Part shown: piece after piece, positions 54,409-62,729 of the stretch
Numbering within the stretch: the stretch's first letter is position 1
Layout: each line of letters begins with the position of its first letter
Source: Achromobacter pestifer
Lineage (GTDB): Bacteria > Pseudomonadota > Gammaproteobacteria > Burkholderiales > Burkholderiaceae_B
Assembly (NCBI RefSeq): GCF_013267355.1
Contig: NZ_CP053985.1
Coordinates: forward strand, 3,720,001-3,784,000
Direction of reading: 5' to 3'
DNA: 64,000 bases
Notes under the pieces: generated by a model
Databases searched by the model: none
The model's input: only the letters and a program-made list of their open reading frames with translations
What the model was told of the DNA's origin: nothing
Position numbers and translations under genes: made by a program

Positions 54409-55407
54409 TTACTTCTTGCTCTTGGCGGATTCGCGGTCGTAGGCAGCGCGGTTGAAGCTCTCGCCGCCGGATTCGGCGACTTGGCGCACGATGGCCCAGT
54501 CCTTCTCGTAGGTCACCGGATAGAAGCGGTCGGCGCCGTCGAAGGCCTTCGACATTTCTGCCGGGAAGCGGTAGTCGTAGAAGCACTTGAGCATCTGGTC
54601 GCGGAACTTCGGCTCCAGGTCATGCGCATAGGCGAACGACGAGGTCGGGAACTTCTCGCTCTTGTAGATCACGCGGAAGTCGGCTTCCTTGACCTGGCCG
54701 CGCTCGACCATGCGCTTGAACACGTCCGAGGCCACGGCCGCGGCGTCGTAGTCGCCGGAGTTCACGCCCATGACGGATTGGTCGTGCTTGCCGGAGAAGA
54801 TGACTTTGTAGTCCTTGTCGGGGGTCAGGCCTTCCTTGGGGAACAGCGCGACCGGCGCCATGTGGCCCGAGTTCGACGAGGGCGCGGTGTGCGCGAGCTT
54901 CTTGCCCTTCAGGTCGGCCAGCTTCTGGTAGGGGCTGTCCTTCTTGACGATGACGATCAGGTTGTAGCCCTGGAAGCCGTCGGCGTAGCCCTTGACGGCG
55001 AACGGCACGGCGCCGGCGATATTCACGGCGAAGGCGGTGGGGCCGGTCGAGAAACCACCCACATGCAGGCGGCCCGAGCGCATGGCTTCGATTTCCGCGG
55101 CATTGCTTTGCACCTGATAGAACACCACGCGCTTGCCCGTGCATTCGGACAGGTGCTTGGTGAAGGGCTTGAAGATGTCTTCGTAGACCGCCGGGTCTTC
55201 CACCGGGGTGTAGGTGAATACCAGCGTGGACGGGGTCTTCAGCTTGGCCGGATCGGTGGGCGTGTCGGCCACCAGGTCCTTGTTGGCGTCGCAGTACATC
55301 TGGTCCAGATCGCCGCGGTTGGTGCAGGCATCGGCGGCCTGCGCGGCGGACGTACCCAGGGCGAAGGCGGCCAGCGTGGCCGCTTGAAGCAGGCGCAGAG
55401 CTTGCAT
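54409..55407 (-). CDS. phnD: Phosphonate/phosphite-type periplasmic binding protein PhnD
   Basis: A 332-residue binding protein with a signal peptide (LLQAATLAAFALGTSAAQAA). The ligand-loop HTAPSSNSGHMAP and NSGDYDAAAVASDVFKRMVE match PhnD/PtxB proteins. Two Cys pairs near the N-terminus (CTNRGDLDQMYC) look disulfide-forming. GAGGAG lies eight bases before ATG 55407. The ligand (phosphonate, phosphite or a phosphate ester) cannot be told from sequence alone. Confidence 0.93.
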   Translation of the reverse strand: MQALRLLQAATLAAFALGTSAAQAADACTNRGDLDQMYCDANKDLVADTPTDPAKLKTPSTLVFTYTPVEDPAVYEDIFKPFTKHLSECTGKRVVFYQVQSNAAEIEAMRSGRLHVGGFSTGPTAFAVNIAGAVPFAVKGYADGFQGYNLIVIVKKDSPYQKLADLKGKKLAHTAPSSNSGHMAPVALFPKEGLTPDKDYKVIFSGKHDQSVMGVNSGDYDAAAVASDVFKRMVERGQVKEADFRVIYKSEKFPTSSFAYAHDLEPKFRDQMLKCFYDYRFPAEMSKAFDGADRFYPVTYEKDWAIVRQVAESGGESFNRAAYDRESAKSKK

Positions 55408-55433
55408 CTTGTGTCTCCTCTTTCTTTGTTTGT

Positions 55434-55462
55434 GTGACGTGTCACTTAATTCAACCTGAATT
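55434..55462 (-). promoter_or_regulatory. Inverted repeats upstream of phnD
   Basis: GTGAC-GT-GTCAC (55434-55445) and AATTCA-ACC-TGAATT (55448-55462) lie 27-55 bases before the phnD start. Further upstream, near 55520-55556, the minus strand reads CGAATATAAAT, CGAACAAAA, CGAACAAAAG, a loose direct repeat. These are candidate sites for the IclR protein encoded just upstream. Confidence 0.45.
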
Positions 55463-55568
55463 CAAACATGGAAGAGGAGGGGCTGCACTCGGGAAAGTCC
55501 CTGCCTTTCTTTTCGGCTTTTGTTCGTTTTGTTCGATTTATATTCGTTTTTGCGCGAATTTGGCCCGT

Positions 55569-56387
55569 TCAGCTTCGGTAGCCGAGCTTGCGCGAGATTT
55601 CCTGCGCGCAGGCCAGCAGCGGCCGGGCGATGGCGCCGTCCCAGGCCACGTCGAACAGCCCCGTGGGACCCAGGCTGGTCAGGGCCAGGACGATATTGCC
55701 GGTGTTGTCGAAGACCGGCACCGACAGCGCGTCCACGCCCGGCAGCGGGTTGCCCAGCGCGCGTGCCATGCCGTGCACGCGGATGTCCGCCAGTTGCGCC
55801 TCAATGTTGGCGCGGGAGGCCTTGCGCGGGGGCGGCACGCTGGCGATGACGGCCGTGTCGCCTTCCTCGCGCGCGATGTAGTGCTCGCTGACCTTGGGCG
55901 GCAGCCAGGCGGCGAACACCAGGCCGGTCGCCGTATGCAGCATGGACATCACCGTGCCCTTGCGCATGTTCACGTGTACCGGGTAGCTGGCTTCGGTCAT
56001 GTGGATCATGGTGGGGCCGTGCGAGCCGAGCACGGCGATGCCCAGCGTGTGGCCGATTTCCGATTGCAGCTTGGCGATTTCCGGCATGGCGACGCGCACG
56101 GGGTCCAGGCGCTGCAGGCTGACCAGGCCCATCTGCAGGGCGAAGGGGCCGAGCTCGTACTGGCCGGTGATGGCGTCCTGCTGCACCAGGCCGACGCGGA
56201 TGAAGCTGACCAGGTACGGGTGCGCCTTGGCCGAGGTCATGCCAGCGCCTGCCGCCAGGTCGCGCAGGGTCAGGGGCTTGCCGGCGTCGACCAGGGCGGC
56301 CAGCAGCGGCACGCCCACCTCGATCGACTGGATGCTGCGGCGGCCATCGTTGGCGGCCGGGGATGAAACGGGATGGGATGTCGCCAC
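55569..56387 (-). CDS. IclR-family transcriptional regulator
   Basis: A 272-residue regulator. The N-terminal winged helix, about residues 15-80, contains SIEVGVPLLAALVDAGKPLT and LRDLAAGAGMTSAKAHPYLV. The GAF-like effector domain has GHTLGIAVLGSHGPTMIHMT and the C-terminal DALSVPVFDNTGNIVLALTSLG pattern. GTG 56387 is the start. It sits between the HAD phosphatase gene (12-base gap) and phnD on the same strand and most likely controls the transporter. Confidence 0.9.
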   Translation of the reverse strand: MATSHPVSSPAANDGRRSIQSIEVGVPLLAALVDAGKPLTLRDLAAGAGMTSAKAHPYLVSFIRVGLVQQDAITGQYELGPFALQMGLVSLQRLDPVRVAMPEIAKLQSEIGHTLGIAVLGSHGPTMIHMTEASYPVHVNMRKGTVMSMLHTATGLVFAAWLPPKVSEHYIAREEGDTAVIASVPPPRKASRANIEAQLADIRVHGMARALGNPLPGVDALSVPVFDNTGNIVLALTSLGPTGLFDVAWDGAIARPLLACAQEISRKLGYRS

Positions 56388-56399
56388 GGTGTGCGGACC

Positions 56400-57215
56400 T
56401 CAGGCCGGCTGTGCTTGGGTGGACCGCGCGGCCAGCAGCCGGTCGGCCATTTCCACGAAACCCGCGCCGCCGTGGAAGGCGGCGACGAAGGCGGGGCGGT
56501 GCGTCAGGCGGTGCAACTGAGCCTGGATGTTGGCCACGCCGACCGAAATCGGGAAGTAGGCGAACATGGGCTCGTCGTTGGGGGAGTCGCCAATGAATAG
56601 GGTGCTGTCCAGGGCGTTCGCCACGTCCGCGCCGAATTCGCGCTGGAACATGGTGCGCGTCATGGTGAGCTTGTCGTAGTCGCCGAACCAGCCATTGACG
56701 TGGATGGAACTGACCTTGGCCTGGGCGCCGGCTTCCTCGAAGATCTGGACGATCCGGGTGATCGCCGTATCGGGCAGGGCGGGTACGTCCTCGCAGAAAT
56801 CGATGGCCAGGTCGGCCACGCGGTAGTCCTGATCGCTGGCCACGGCGGCGCCGGGCACTTCGGCCAGGACGCGGTCGCGGATGGCGTCCAGCTTTCTGCG
56901 GCTGGCCTGGCGCGAGGCGGCGTCCGTCCAGTAGTGGGTGGTCATGCGGCGGGCCTGGCGGTCATAGGCGTAGTAGAACGCGCCGTTTTCGCCGACCACG
57001 GCGCGCACCGGCCACATGCGGGCGATATGGTCGCACCAGCCGGCCGGGCGGCCGGTGATGGGCACGACCTGGATGCCAGCCAGTTCCAGGCGTTCCAGCG
57101 CCGCGTAGGCGTCCGCCGGCAGGCGGCCTTCGGTGGTCAGCGTGTCGTCGATGTCGGTCAGCACGACGCGGACGGCCGCCGCGACGGTCAAAGGCATGGC
57201 CGCAAGGGCTTGCAT
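56400..57215 (-). CDS. HAD-IIB superfamily phosphatase
   Basis: A 271-residue HAD hydrolase. Motif I is VLTDIDDTLTTEG (D21 nucleophile, D23 acid), motif II is VPITGRP and motif IV IGDSPNDEPMF. The cap between about residues 90-200 fits type IIB (sugar phosphatase, Cof, mannosyl-3-phosphoglycerate phosphatase). It is not of the phosphonoacetaldehyde hydrolase type. AAGGA precedes ATG 57215. Its place at the head of the iclR-phn group suggests it releases phosphate from an imported or derived organophosphate. Confidence 0.85.
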   Translation of the reverse strand: MQALAAMPLTVAAAVRVVLTDIDDTLTTEGRLPADAYAALERLELAGIQVVPITGRPAGWCDHIARMWPVRAVVGENGAFYYAYDRQARRMTTHYWTDAASRQASRRKLDAIRDRVLAEVPGAAVASDQDYRVADLAIDFCEDVPALPDTAITRIVQIFEEAGAQAKVSSIHVNGWFGDYDKLTMTRTMFQREFGADVANALDSTLFIGDSPNDEPMFAYFPISVGVANIQAQLHRLTHRPAFVAAFHGGAGFVEMADRLLAARSTQAQPA

Positions 57216-57366
57216 GTGAGGTTTCCTTGGCTCGGTTTTTAAGGGTTGGTCTCCGGGCGAAAGTTTACCGGACACCCCCGGCTGGCGGGGCTGGCAGGGC
57301 CAGATAGGGGTTCCGCCTCCAGGGGCGGTAAAATCCGGGCTTTCCCGCCTGGTTTACGTGCCCGCC

Positions 57367-58542
57367 ATGTCCGTCCAGTTGTCCCCTTTGCCCGGCTCCG
57401 AGCCGGAATCCTTCGGCATCGCCTCGGTCGCCGAAATCATCGCCGAGCTGCGCGCCGGCCGCATCGTCATCCTGGTTGACGAGGAAGACCGTGAAAACGA
57501 GGGCGACCTGGTCATGGCCGCCGAATTCGTCACGCCAGAAGCCATCAACTTCATGGTGACGCACGGCCGCGGCCTGGTGTGCCTGACCCTGACCGAAGAG
57601 CGTTGCCGCCAGCTGGACCTGCCCCTGATGGCGGCCCGCAACGGCACGCGCTACGGCACCAACTTCACTCAGTCGATCGAGGCCGCCGAAGGCGTCGAGA
57701 CCGGCATTTCGGCCGCCGACCGCGCCCGCACCATCCAGGTGGCGGTGGCGCGCGACGCCAAGCCCGCGGACCTGGTCCAGCCCGGCCACATCTTCCCGGT
57801 GCGTGCGGTGCCCGGCGGCGTGCTGGTGCGCGCCGGCCACACCGAGGCGGGCTGCGACCTGACCGCCATGGCCGGCCTGACGCCCGCCGCCGTCATCTGC
57901 GAAATCCTCAAGCCCGACGGCACCATGGCCCGCCTGCCGGACCTGGTGCAGTTCGCCCGCGAGCACGGCCTGAAGATCGGCACCATCGCCGACCTGATCC
58001 AGTACCGCAGCGAACACGAATCCATCGTCAAGCGCGTGGGCAAGCGCACCATGCAGACGGCCTGGGGCGAATTCGAGGCCGTGGCCTATGAAGACGCCGC
58101 CACCGGCTCCGCCCATTTGGCGCTGGTGCATGGTAACGTGACTCCCGACGCCGAGACGCTGGTGCGGGTGCACGAACCGGCCTCCGTGCTGGACGTGCTG
58201 GACACCGGCGCCAGCCCGCACAGCTGGGGCGTGGCGCAGGCCCTGCAGGCCATCGCGGCCGCGCCCGCGGGGGTGCTGGTACTGATGAATTGCCAATCGT
58301 CCACGGAACACCTGTTTGGCCAGATCGCCGGCTGGAATGACCCGAAGGCCCAGGCCAACTCCGCCAACGCCGACCGTTACGGCCTGCGTACCTACGGGAT
58401 TGGCGCCCAGATTCTGCGTGACCTGCACGTGGGCCAGATGAAGCTGCTGGCCCGGCCGCGCAAGATGCCCAGCATGGCGGGCTTCTCGCTCACCATTACG
58501 GGTTACGATTGCGACCCTCCGAATACTCCCGCAACACACTGA
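57367..58542 (+). CDS. ribB: 3,4-dihydroxy-2-butanone-4-phosphate synthase with degenerate GTP cyclohydrolase II domain (RibBX type)
   Basis: A 391-residue protein. Residues about 15-215 are an intact DHBP synthase: [16 protein letters not shown] (38-53) and HTEAGCDLT (158-166). It forms the four-carbon unit of riboflavin from ribulose 5-phosphate. Residues about 232-380 resemble GTP cyclohydrolase II, but the region that should carry the three zinc Cys reads [16 protein letters not shown], with none. So this half cannot be a normal GTP cyclohydrolase II. Such RibBX variants are known in Proteobacteria. ATG 57367 is preferred to GTG 57358. No FMN riboswitch is visible upstream. Confidence 0.93.
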   Translation: MSVQLSPLPGSEPESFGIASVAEIIAELRAGRIVILVDEEDRENEGDLVMAAEFVTPEAINFMVTHGRGLVCLTLTEERCRQLDLPLMAARNGTRYGTNFTQSIEAAEGVETGISAADRARTIQVAVARDAKPADLVQPGHIFPVRAVPGGVLVRAGHTEAGCDLTAMAGLTPAAVICEILKPDGTMARLPDLVQFAREHGLKIGTIADLIQYRSEHESIVKRVGKRTMQTAWGEFEAVAYEDAATGSAHLALVHGNVTPDAETLVRVHEPASVLDVLDTGASPHSWGVAQALQAIAAAPAGVLVLMNCQSSTEHLFGQIAGWNDPKAQANSANADRYGLRTYGIGAQILRDLHVGQMKLLARPRKMPSMAGFSLTITGYDCDPPNTPATH

Positions 58543-58552
58543 AGGCCGACAC

Positions 58553-59083
58553 ATGAACCCTTACATCCTTACCCCCGACCTGAACGGCGAAGGGCTGCAC
58601 ATCGGCATCGTACGCGCCCGCTTCAGCGAGGAAATCGGTCAGGCCGAACTCGAAGCGTGCCTGAAGGAACTGGCCGAACTGGGCGTGGACGAGCGCGACG
58701 TCATGGTCGTCACCGTTCCCGGCGCCCTGGAACTGGGCGTGGCCCTGTCCCATATGGCCGAAACGTTTGAATTCGACGCCCTGATCGCGCTGGGCGCGGT
58801 CATTCGCGGCGAGACCTATCACTTTGAAGTGGTCAGCAATGAAATGGCCACTGCAATCACCCGTATTTCCCTGGAAACCGGCATCCCCGTCGCCAATGGC
58901 GTGCTGACCGTCGACACCGACGAGCAGGCGCAGGCGCGCGCCGCCGGCAAGGGCCGCGATTGCGCCCAGGTGGCCGTTGAAATGGCCAACCTGGTGGCAG
59001 CCCTGGAACCCGAGGAAGAAGACGAAGACGACGAAGACGAGGACGAAGATTTTGACGACGAAGAAGACGACGACCAGCGCTGA
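58553..59083 (+). CDS. ribH: 6,7-dimethyl-8-ribityllumazine synthase with acidic tail
   Basis: A 176-residue riboflavin enzyme joining the pyrimidine and butanone phosphate. [34 protein letters not shown] (with the catalytic His) and [18 protein letters not shown] are the family core. Residues 152-174 form an extra tail with 21 of 23 residues Asp or Glu. Core lumazine synthases are about 155 residues and assemble into shells. The tail would sit at the C-terminus of each subunit. The last 32 bases overlap the nusB start in another frame. Confidence 0.96.
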   Translation: MNPYILTPDLNGEGLHIGIVRARFSEEIGQAELEACLKELAELGVDERDVMVVTVPGALELGVALSHMAETFEFDALIALGAVIRGETYHFEVVSNEMATAITRISLETGIPVANGVLTVDTDEQAQARAAGKGRDCAQVAVEMANLVAALEPEEEDEDDEDEDEDFDDEEDDDQR

Positions 59084-59555
59084 TAGCGCGGCGCAAGCCC
59101 GCGCCAACGCGCGCAGCGCGCGCCGCCGCGCCCGCGAATTTGCCCTGCAGGGCGTGTACGCGTGGCTGCTGCGCGGCGGCGAAGGCACGCAGGACGCCGG
59201 CGAGATCGACGCCCATCTGCGCGACACCGAGGATTTTTCCGAGGCCGACGCGCAGTGGTTCAAGACCTTGCTGCATGGCGTGCTGCGCGAAGCGCCTGCG
59301 CTGCGCGAGCGTTTCACGCCCTACGTCGACCGTCCGCTGGCCGAACTGTCGCCTGTCGAGCATGGCATCCTGCTGATCGGCAGCTTCGAACTGATCCATC
59401 ATGTCGAAGTGCCGTACAAGGTTGCCATCAATGAAGCCGTCGAACTGGCCAAGTCATTCGGCGGCACCGACGGTTTCAAGTTCGTCAACGGCGTGCTCGA
59501 CAAGCTGGCGGCCGACGTGCGCGCGAACGAAGTCCAGGCTGCGGCTAGAAGGTAG
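59052..59555 (+). CDS. nusB: Transcription antitermination/ribosome biogenesis factor NusB
   Basis: A 167-residue all-helical RNA-binding protein of the rRNA antitermination complex. RARREFALQG-like [56 protein letters not shown] and [21 protein letters not shown] are standard. The frame has no ATG or GTG near the proper start. TTG 59052, with GAGG about nine bases upstream, is the best candidate and lies inside ribH. The ribH-nusB order is widespread. The start is inferred, the rest is certain. Confidence 0.9.
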   Translation: MTTKKTTTSADSAAQARANARSARRRAREFALQGVYAWLLRGGEGTQDAGEIDAHLRDTEDFSEADAQWFKTLLHGVLREAPALRERFTPYVDRPLAELSPVEHGILLIGSFELIHHVEVPYKVAINEAVELAKSFGGTDGFKFVNGVLDKLAADVRANEVQAAARR

Positions 59556-59556
59556 G

Positions 59557-59625
59557 CCCCCCCCCGAAGCGCTGCGCGCTTCCCCCCCAAGGGGGCGCCG
59601 CTGCGGACCGGCGGAGCCGGATCCG
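59557..59625. repeat. C-tract/hairpin intergenic element after nusB
   Basis: Nine C (59557-59565), then GAAGCGC-TGC-GCGCTTC, seven C, AAGGGGG, and a further GC-rich stretch with GGACCGGCGGAGCCGGATCC. From memory such elements are dispersed in Burkholderiales genomes, but I cannot count copies here. It may terminate nusB transcription. The gap to thiL (59556-59767) has no other gene. Confidence 0.45.
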
Positions 59626-59767
59626 CGCGGCCCGGATTGGGAGGCACCTGTTTTTTGCGACGCGCGGGTTTATCTTCGGTTGTGTATGGCGCGGCGCATG
59701 ATTGATGTTGGCTGTCGTGCCGTGTGGGTTTCAACGCCGGCCGGCTGCGCCGGACTGCGGAGTTGCC

Positions 59768-60733
59768 TTGGCGTCCGAATTTGATTTGATCGCGCGCTAT
59801 TTCACCCGCGCGGCCCCTGCCGGCCTGCTGGGCGTGGGCGATGATTGCGCCCTGTTCCCGGTCCCGCCCGGCGAACAGGTGGCCACCAGCACGGACTTGC
59901 TGCTGGAAGGCCGCCACTTCTTTCCCGATGTGGATCCGCAAGCGCTGGGGCACAAGGCCCTGGCGGTGAATCTGTCCGACCTGGCCGCCATGGGCGCGCG
60001 CCCCATCGGCTGCGTGCTGGGCCTGGCCTTGCCGCGGCTGGACGAGCCCTGGCTGGCGGCTTTCGCCGCAGGCTTCCATGCGCTGGCCGCCGCTCACGGC
60101 TGCCCGTTGATCGGTGGCGACACCACGCGCAGCGCGCACGACCTTGCCATCAGTGTCACCGTGTTCGGCGCCGTGCCGGCCGGACTGGCCTTGCGCCGGG
60201 ACGGCGCCCAGGCTGGCGACGACATCTGGGTATCGGGCGAGCTGGGGGCGGCCGACGTGGCCTACCGCCTGCTGGACGGGCAGTACCCTGCCGATGCGGC
60301 GCTGCTCGCGGCGACGCGCGGCGCGCTGGAGTGGCCAGAACCTCAGGTGGCGCTGGGCCTGGCGCTGCGCGGCATTGCCCATGCCGCCATCGATATCTCC
60401 GACGGCCTGCTGCAGGACCTGGGCCACATCCTGGCCGCCAGCCGCGTGGGCGCCACGCTGCACTACGCCGAGCTGCCCGCGGCAGCCGCCCTGGCTGCCC
60501 TGGAAGATGCGCCGCTGCGCCGCGCGGTGCTGGGTGGGGGCGACGTCTACCAGCTATGCTTCACCGCGCCCGCCTCGCGGCGCGAGGCCGTGCTTGCCGC
60601 GGCGGCTGAGGCCGGCGTCCGCGTGACCCGCGTGGGGCAGATCCAGGCGCAGCACGGCCTGTCCGTGCTGGACGGCCAGGGTCAGCCCCTGGGCGACTTG
60701 CCTGCCGGTTTCGATCACTTTCCCGCGGCCTGA
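59768..60733 (+). CDS. thiL: Thiamine-monophosphate kinase
   Basis: A 321-residue kinase that makes thiamine diphosphate from thiamine monophosphate. SEFDLIARYFTRAA and GVGDDCALF at the N-terminus, STDLLLEGRHFF, AVNLSDLAAMGARP, LIGGDTTRS and IDISDGLLQDLGHIL are characteristic of the PurM-like fold. TTG 59768 with GGAG seven bases before is the best start; the frame is open further but with non-family sequence. Precedes pgpA by 26 bases, as in many bacteria. Confidence 0.95.
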   Translation: MASEFDLIARYFTRAAPAGLLGVGDDCALFPVPPGEQVATSTDLLLEGRHFFPDVDPQALGHKALAVNLSDLAAMGARPIGCVLGLALPRLDEPWLAAFAAGFHALAAAHGCPLIGGDTTRSAHDLAISVTVFGAVPAGLALRRDGAQAGDDIWVSGELGAADVAYRLLDGQYPADAALLAATRGALEWPEPQVALGLALRGIAHAAIDISDGLLQDLGHILAASRVGATLHYAELPAAAALAALEDAPLRRAVLGGGDVYQLCFTAPASRREAVLAAAAEAGVRVTRVGQIQAQHGLSVLDGQGQPLGDLPAGFDHFPAA

Positions 60734-60759
60734 TCCGCCGCGCCCCAACCCGCACACCC

Positions 60760-61296
60760 ATGCCGTCCACCGACAACCGTCCCACCTCCATGCGCGACCG
60801 CGCCCGGACCGCCTACCCGCCGCTGTCCTGGGTCTGCCGGGATCCGGGACGGCTCATCGCCTTCGGCTTCGGCAGCGGCCTGATCCGGCCGGCCTCGGGC
60901 ACCTGGGGCACGCTGCTGGCCTGGGCGATCTGGGTCGCGGCCGCGCCCGCCGCGTCGGACTGGGCGATCGGCGCATTCCTGGCCCTGGCTTTTTTGTACG
61001 GATGCTGGGCCTGCCATCGCGTCGGCCGTGAACTCCAGCAGTCGGATCATGTCGGAATGGTCTGGGACGAGATGGTGGCGTTCTGGCTGGTGCTCTGGCT
61101 GACGCCCGCGGGCTGGTTGCCGCAGGCGCTGGCGTTCGTGCTGTTCCGCACGTTCGACATCGTCAAGCCGCCTCCCATCAAGTTCTTCGACGCCCACATC
61201 AAGGGCGGTTTCGGCGTGATGTGGGACGATATCGTGGCGGCTGGATACGCCCTGCTGGTCATGGCGCTGGTCGTGCGCACAGGAGTCTTGGGATGA
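60760..61296 (+). CDS. pgpA: Phosphatidylglycerophosphatase A
   Basis: A 178-residue membrane enzyme that removes the terminal phosphate of phosphatidylglycerophosphate. FGFGSGLIRPASGTWGTLLA, DHVGMVWDEMVAFWLVLW and FRTFDIVKPPPIKFFD are the three family motifs, each with acidic or metal-binding residues. About four membrane segments. The stop overlaps the pncC start (ATGA). Confidence 0.95.
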   Translation: MPSTDNRPTSMRDRARTAYPPLSWVCRDPGRLIAFGFGSGLIRPASGTWGTLLAWAIWVAAAPAASDWAIGAFLALAFLYGCWACHRVGRELQQSDHVGMVWDEMVAFWLVLWLTPAGWLPQALAFVLFRTFDIVKPPPIKFFDAHIKGGFGVMWDDIVAAGYALLVMALVVRTGVLG

Positions 61297-61859
61297 GCGG
61301 ACAACAAGAAGGCACCCGGCCCAATCTGTCGGCCGAACAGCTGGCGCAGGCCACCTCGCTGGCGCTGGCCGAACGGCTGGGCGAAACGCTGCGGCGCAAG
61401 GGCTGGATGCTGGGCACGGCCGAGTCGTGCACCGGCGGCCTCCTGGCCGGGGCCATGACAGCGGTGGCCGGTTCCAGCGATTGGTTCGAGCGCGGCTTCG
61501 TGACCTACAGCAACGAGGCCAAGGTTTCTGAACTGGACGTGTCGCCCGACGCCTTGCACCACTTCGGCGCCGTCAGCGAGCCGGTGGCGCTGGAGATGGC
61601 CAACGGCGTGCTGCTGGCGTCCCCCGCCGCGCATGTGGCGGTGTCCACGACCGGCATTGCCGGTCCCGGCGGCGCGACGCCCGGCAAGCCGGTGGGCATG
61701 GTGTGCTTCGGTTTCGCGCTGCGCGCGGGCGAAGGCATCAGCAGCCGCGCCGTCACGCACGTGTTCCCCGGCGATCGCGCGCAAGTGCGCAACGCGGCGG
61801 TGGATTACGCGCTGCGCGGGGTGCTGGAATTGTTGGGAGCGCCGGTCAACCGGCGCTGA
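61293..61859 (+). CDS. pncC: CinA-family nicotinamide-nucleotide amidohydrolase
   Basis: A 188-residue enzyme corresponding to the C-terminal CinA domain. GTAESCTGGLLAGAMTAVAG carries the catalytic Ser, followed by GFVTYSNEAKVSELDV and STTGIAGPGGATPGKPVGMV. It deamidates nicotinamide mononucleotide to recycle NAD. The N-terminal competence/ADP-ribose domain of full CinA is absent, as in E. coli PncC. ATG 61293 overlaps the pgpA stop. Confidence 0.93.
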   Translation: MSGQQEGTRPNLSAEQLAQATSLALAERLGETLRRKGWMLGTAESCTGGLLAGAMTAVAGSSDWFERGFVTYSNEAKVSELDVSPDALHHFGAVSEPVALEMANGVLLASPAAHVAVSTTGIAGPGGATPGKPVGMVCFGFALRAGEGISSRAVTHVFPGDRAQVRNAAVDYALRGVLELLGAPVNRR

Positions 61860-61868
61860 AGGACGAGG

Positions 61869-61890
61869 CTCGCGCGGCTGGGGGCGCGAG
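61869..61890. terminator. Hairpin between convergent pncC and pyrF
   Basis: CTCGCGC and GCGCGAG enclose GGCTGGGG in the 45-base gap between the two stop codons. No T-run, so it is a weak candidate terminator. Confidence 0.35.
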
Positions 61891-61904
61891 GCCCCCGTGC
61901 CGGA

Positions 61905-62723
61905 TCAGCGCACCGCGTTGATTGCGTCGCGCAGGCCCTTGGCCGCCGTGCCGGCGGCTTCGCGCCAGTCGTCGCCGCCGCTGGCGTAGATGATGGCGCG
62001 GGACGAGTTGATCATCATGCCGCTGCGGGCGGCGTTGGCGCCGGCATTGACCGTGGCGGTGATGTCGCCGCCCTGGGCGCCGATGCCCGGTACCAGCAGG
62101 GGCACCGCATCGCCGATGCGTTCGCGCACCGCGGCTAGCTCATTCGGGAAGGTCGCGCCTACCACCAGGCCGCACTGGCCATTGGCGTTCCATTTGTCGG
62201 CAACCAGGCCCGCGACGTGCAGGTACAGCGGCTCGCCATTGTCCATCTTCAGGAACTGCAGGTCCGAGCCGCCAGGATTGGAGGTGCGGCACAGCACGAT
62301 CACGCCGCGGTCGCGCCACGCCAGGTAGGGCTCGACCGAGTCCAGGCCCATGTAGGGGCTGACCGTCAGCGCATGCGCCTGGTAGCGTTCGTAGGCTTCG
62401 CGGGCATAGTTCTCGGCGGTGGAGCCGATGTCGCCGCGCTTGGCGTCCAGCACGATGGGCAGGTCAGGATGCTTTTCGCGGATGTGCTGGCACAGCGCTT
62501 CCAGCTGGTCTTCGGCGCGGTGGGCGGCGAAGTAGGCGATCTGCGGCTTGAAGCTGCAGGCATAGGGCGCGGTGGCGTCCACGATGTCGCGGCAGAACTG
62601 GAAGATGGCGTCCGGCTTGTCCTGCAGTTCGCGGGGAAAGCGCTGCGGATCGGGATCCAGCCCGACTTGCAGGAGCGAGTTGCTGGTGGTCCAGGCGTGT
62701 TCGAGTTTTTGCAGGAAATTCAT
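61905..62723 (-). CDS. pyrF: Orotidine 5'-phosphate decarboxylase (type 2)
   Basis: A 272-residue TIM-barrel enzyme for the last step of UMP synthesis. [16 protein letters not shown] (D93, K95, D98) is the catalytic tetrad region of the type 2 family. GLDPDP near the start and the phosphate loop [11 protein letters not shown] are present. Length fits type 2 rather than the shorter E. coli type. It precedes nothing on its strand within the window; the oxidoreductase gene lies upstream with a six-base gap and may be co-transcribed. Confidence 0.97.
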   Translation of the reverse strand: MNFLQKLEHAWTTSNSLLQVGLDPDPQRFPRELQDKPDAIFQFCRDIVDATAPYACSFKPQIAYFAAHRAEDQLEALCQHIREKHPDLPIVLDAKRGDIGSTAENYAREAYERYQAHALTVSPYMGLDSVEPYLAWRDRGVIVLCRTSNPGGSDLQFLKMDNGEPLYLHVAGLVADKWNANGQCGLVVGATFPNELAAVRERIGDAVPLLVPGIGAQGGDITATVNAGANAARSGMMINSSRAIIYASGGDDWREAAGTAAKGLRDAINAVR

Positions 62724-62729
62724 GGGAGT

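Noticed and set aside
56400..57215. HAD protein as phosphonoacetaldehyde hydrolase (PhnX)
   Set aside because: The motifs fit HAD-IIB (Cof/sugar phosphatase); the Lys-bearing small cap of PhnX is not visible.
57216..57366. FMN riboswitch before ribB
   Set aside because: The conserved RFN-element bases (for example the GGGCGGGG-type and CCCCACCGGCGGT-type blocks) are not present in the short leader.
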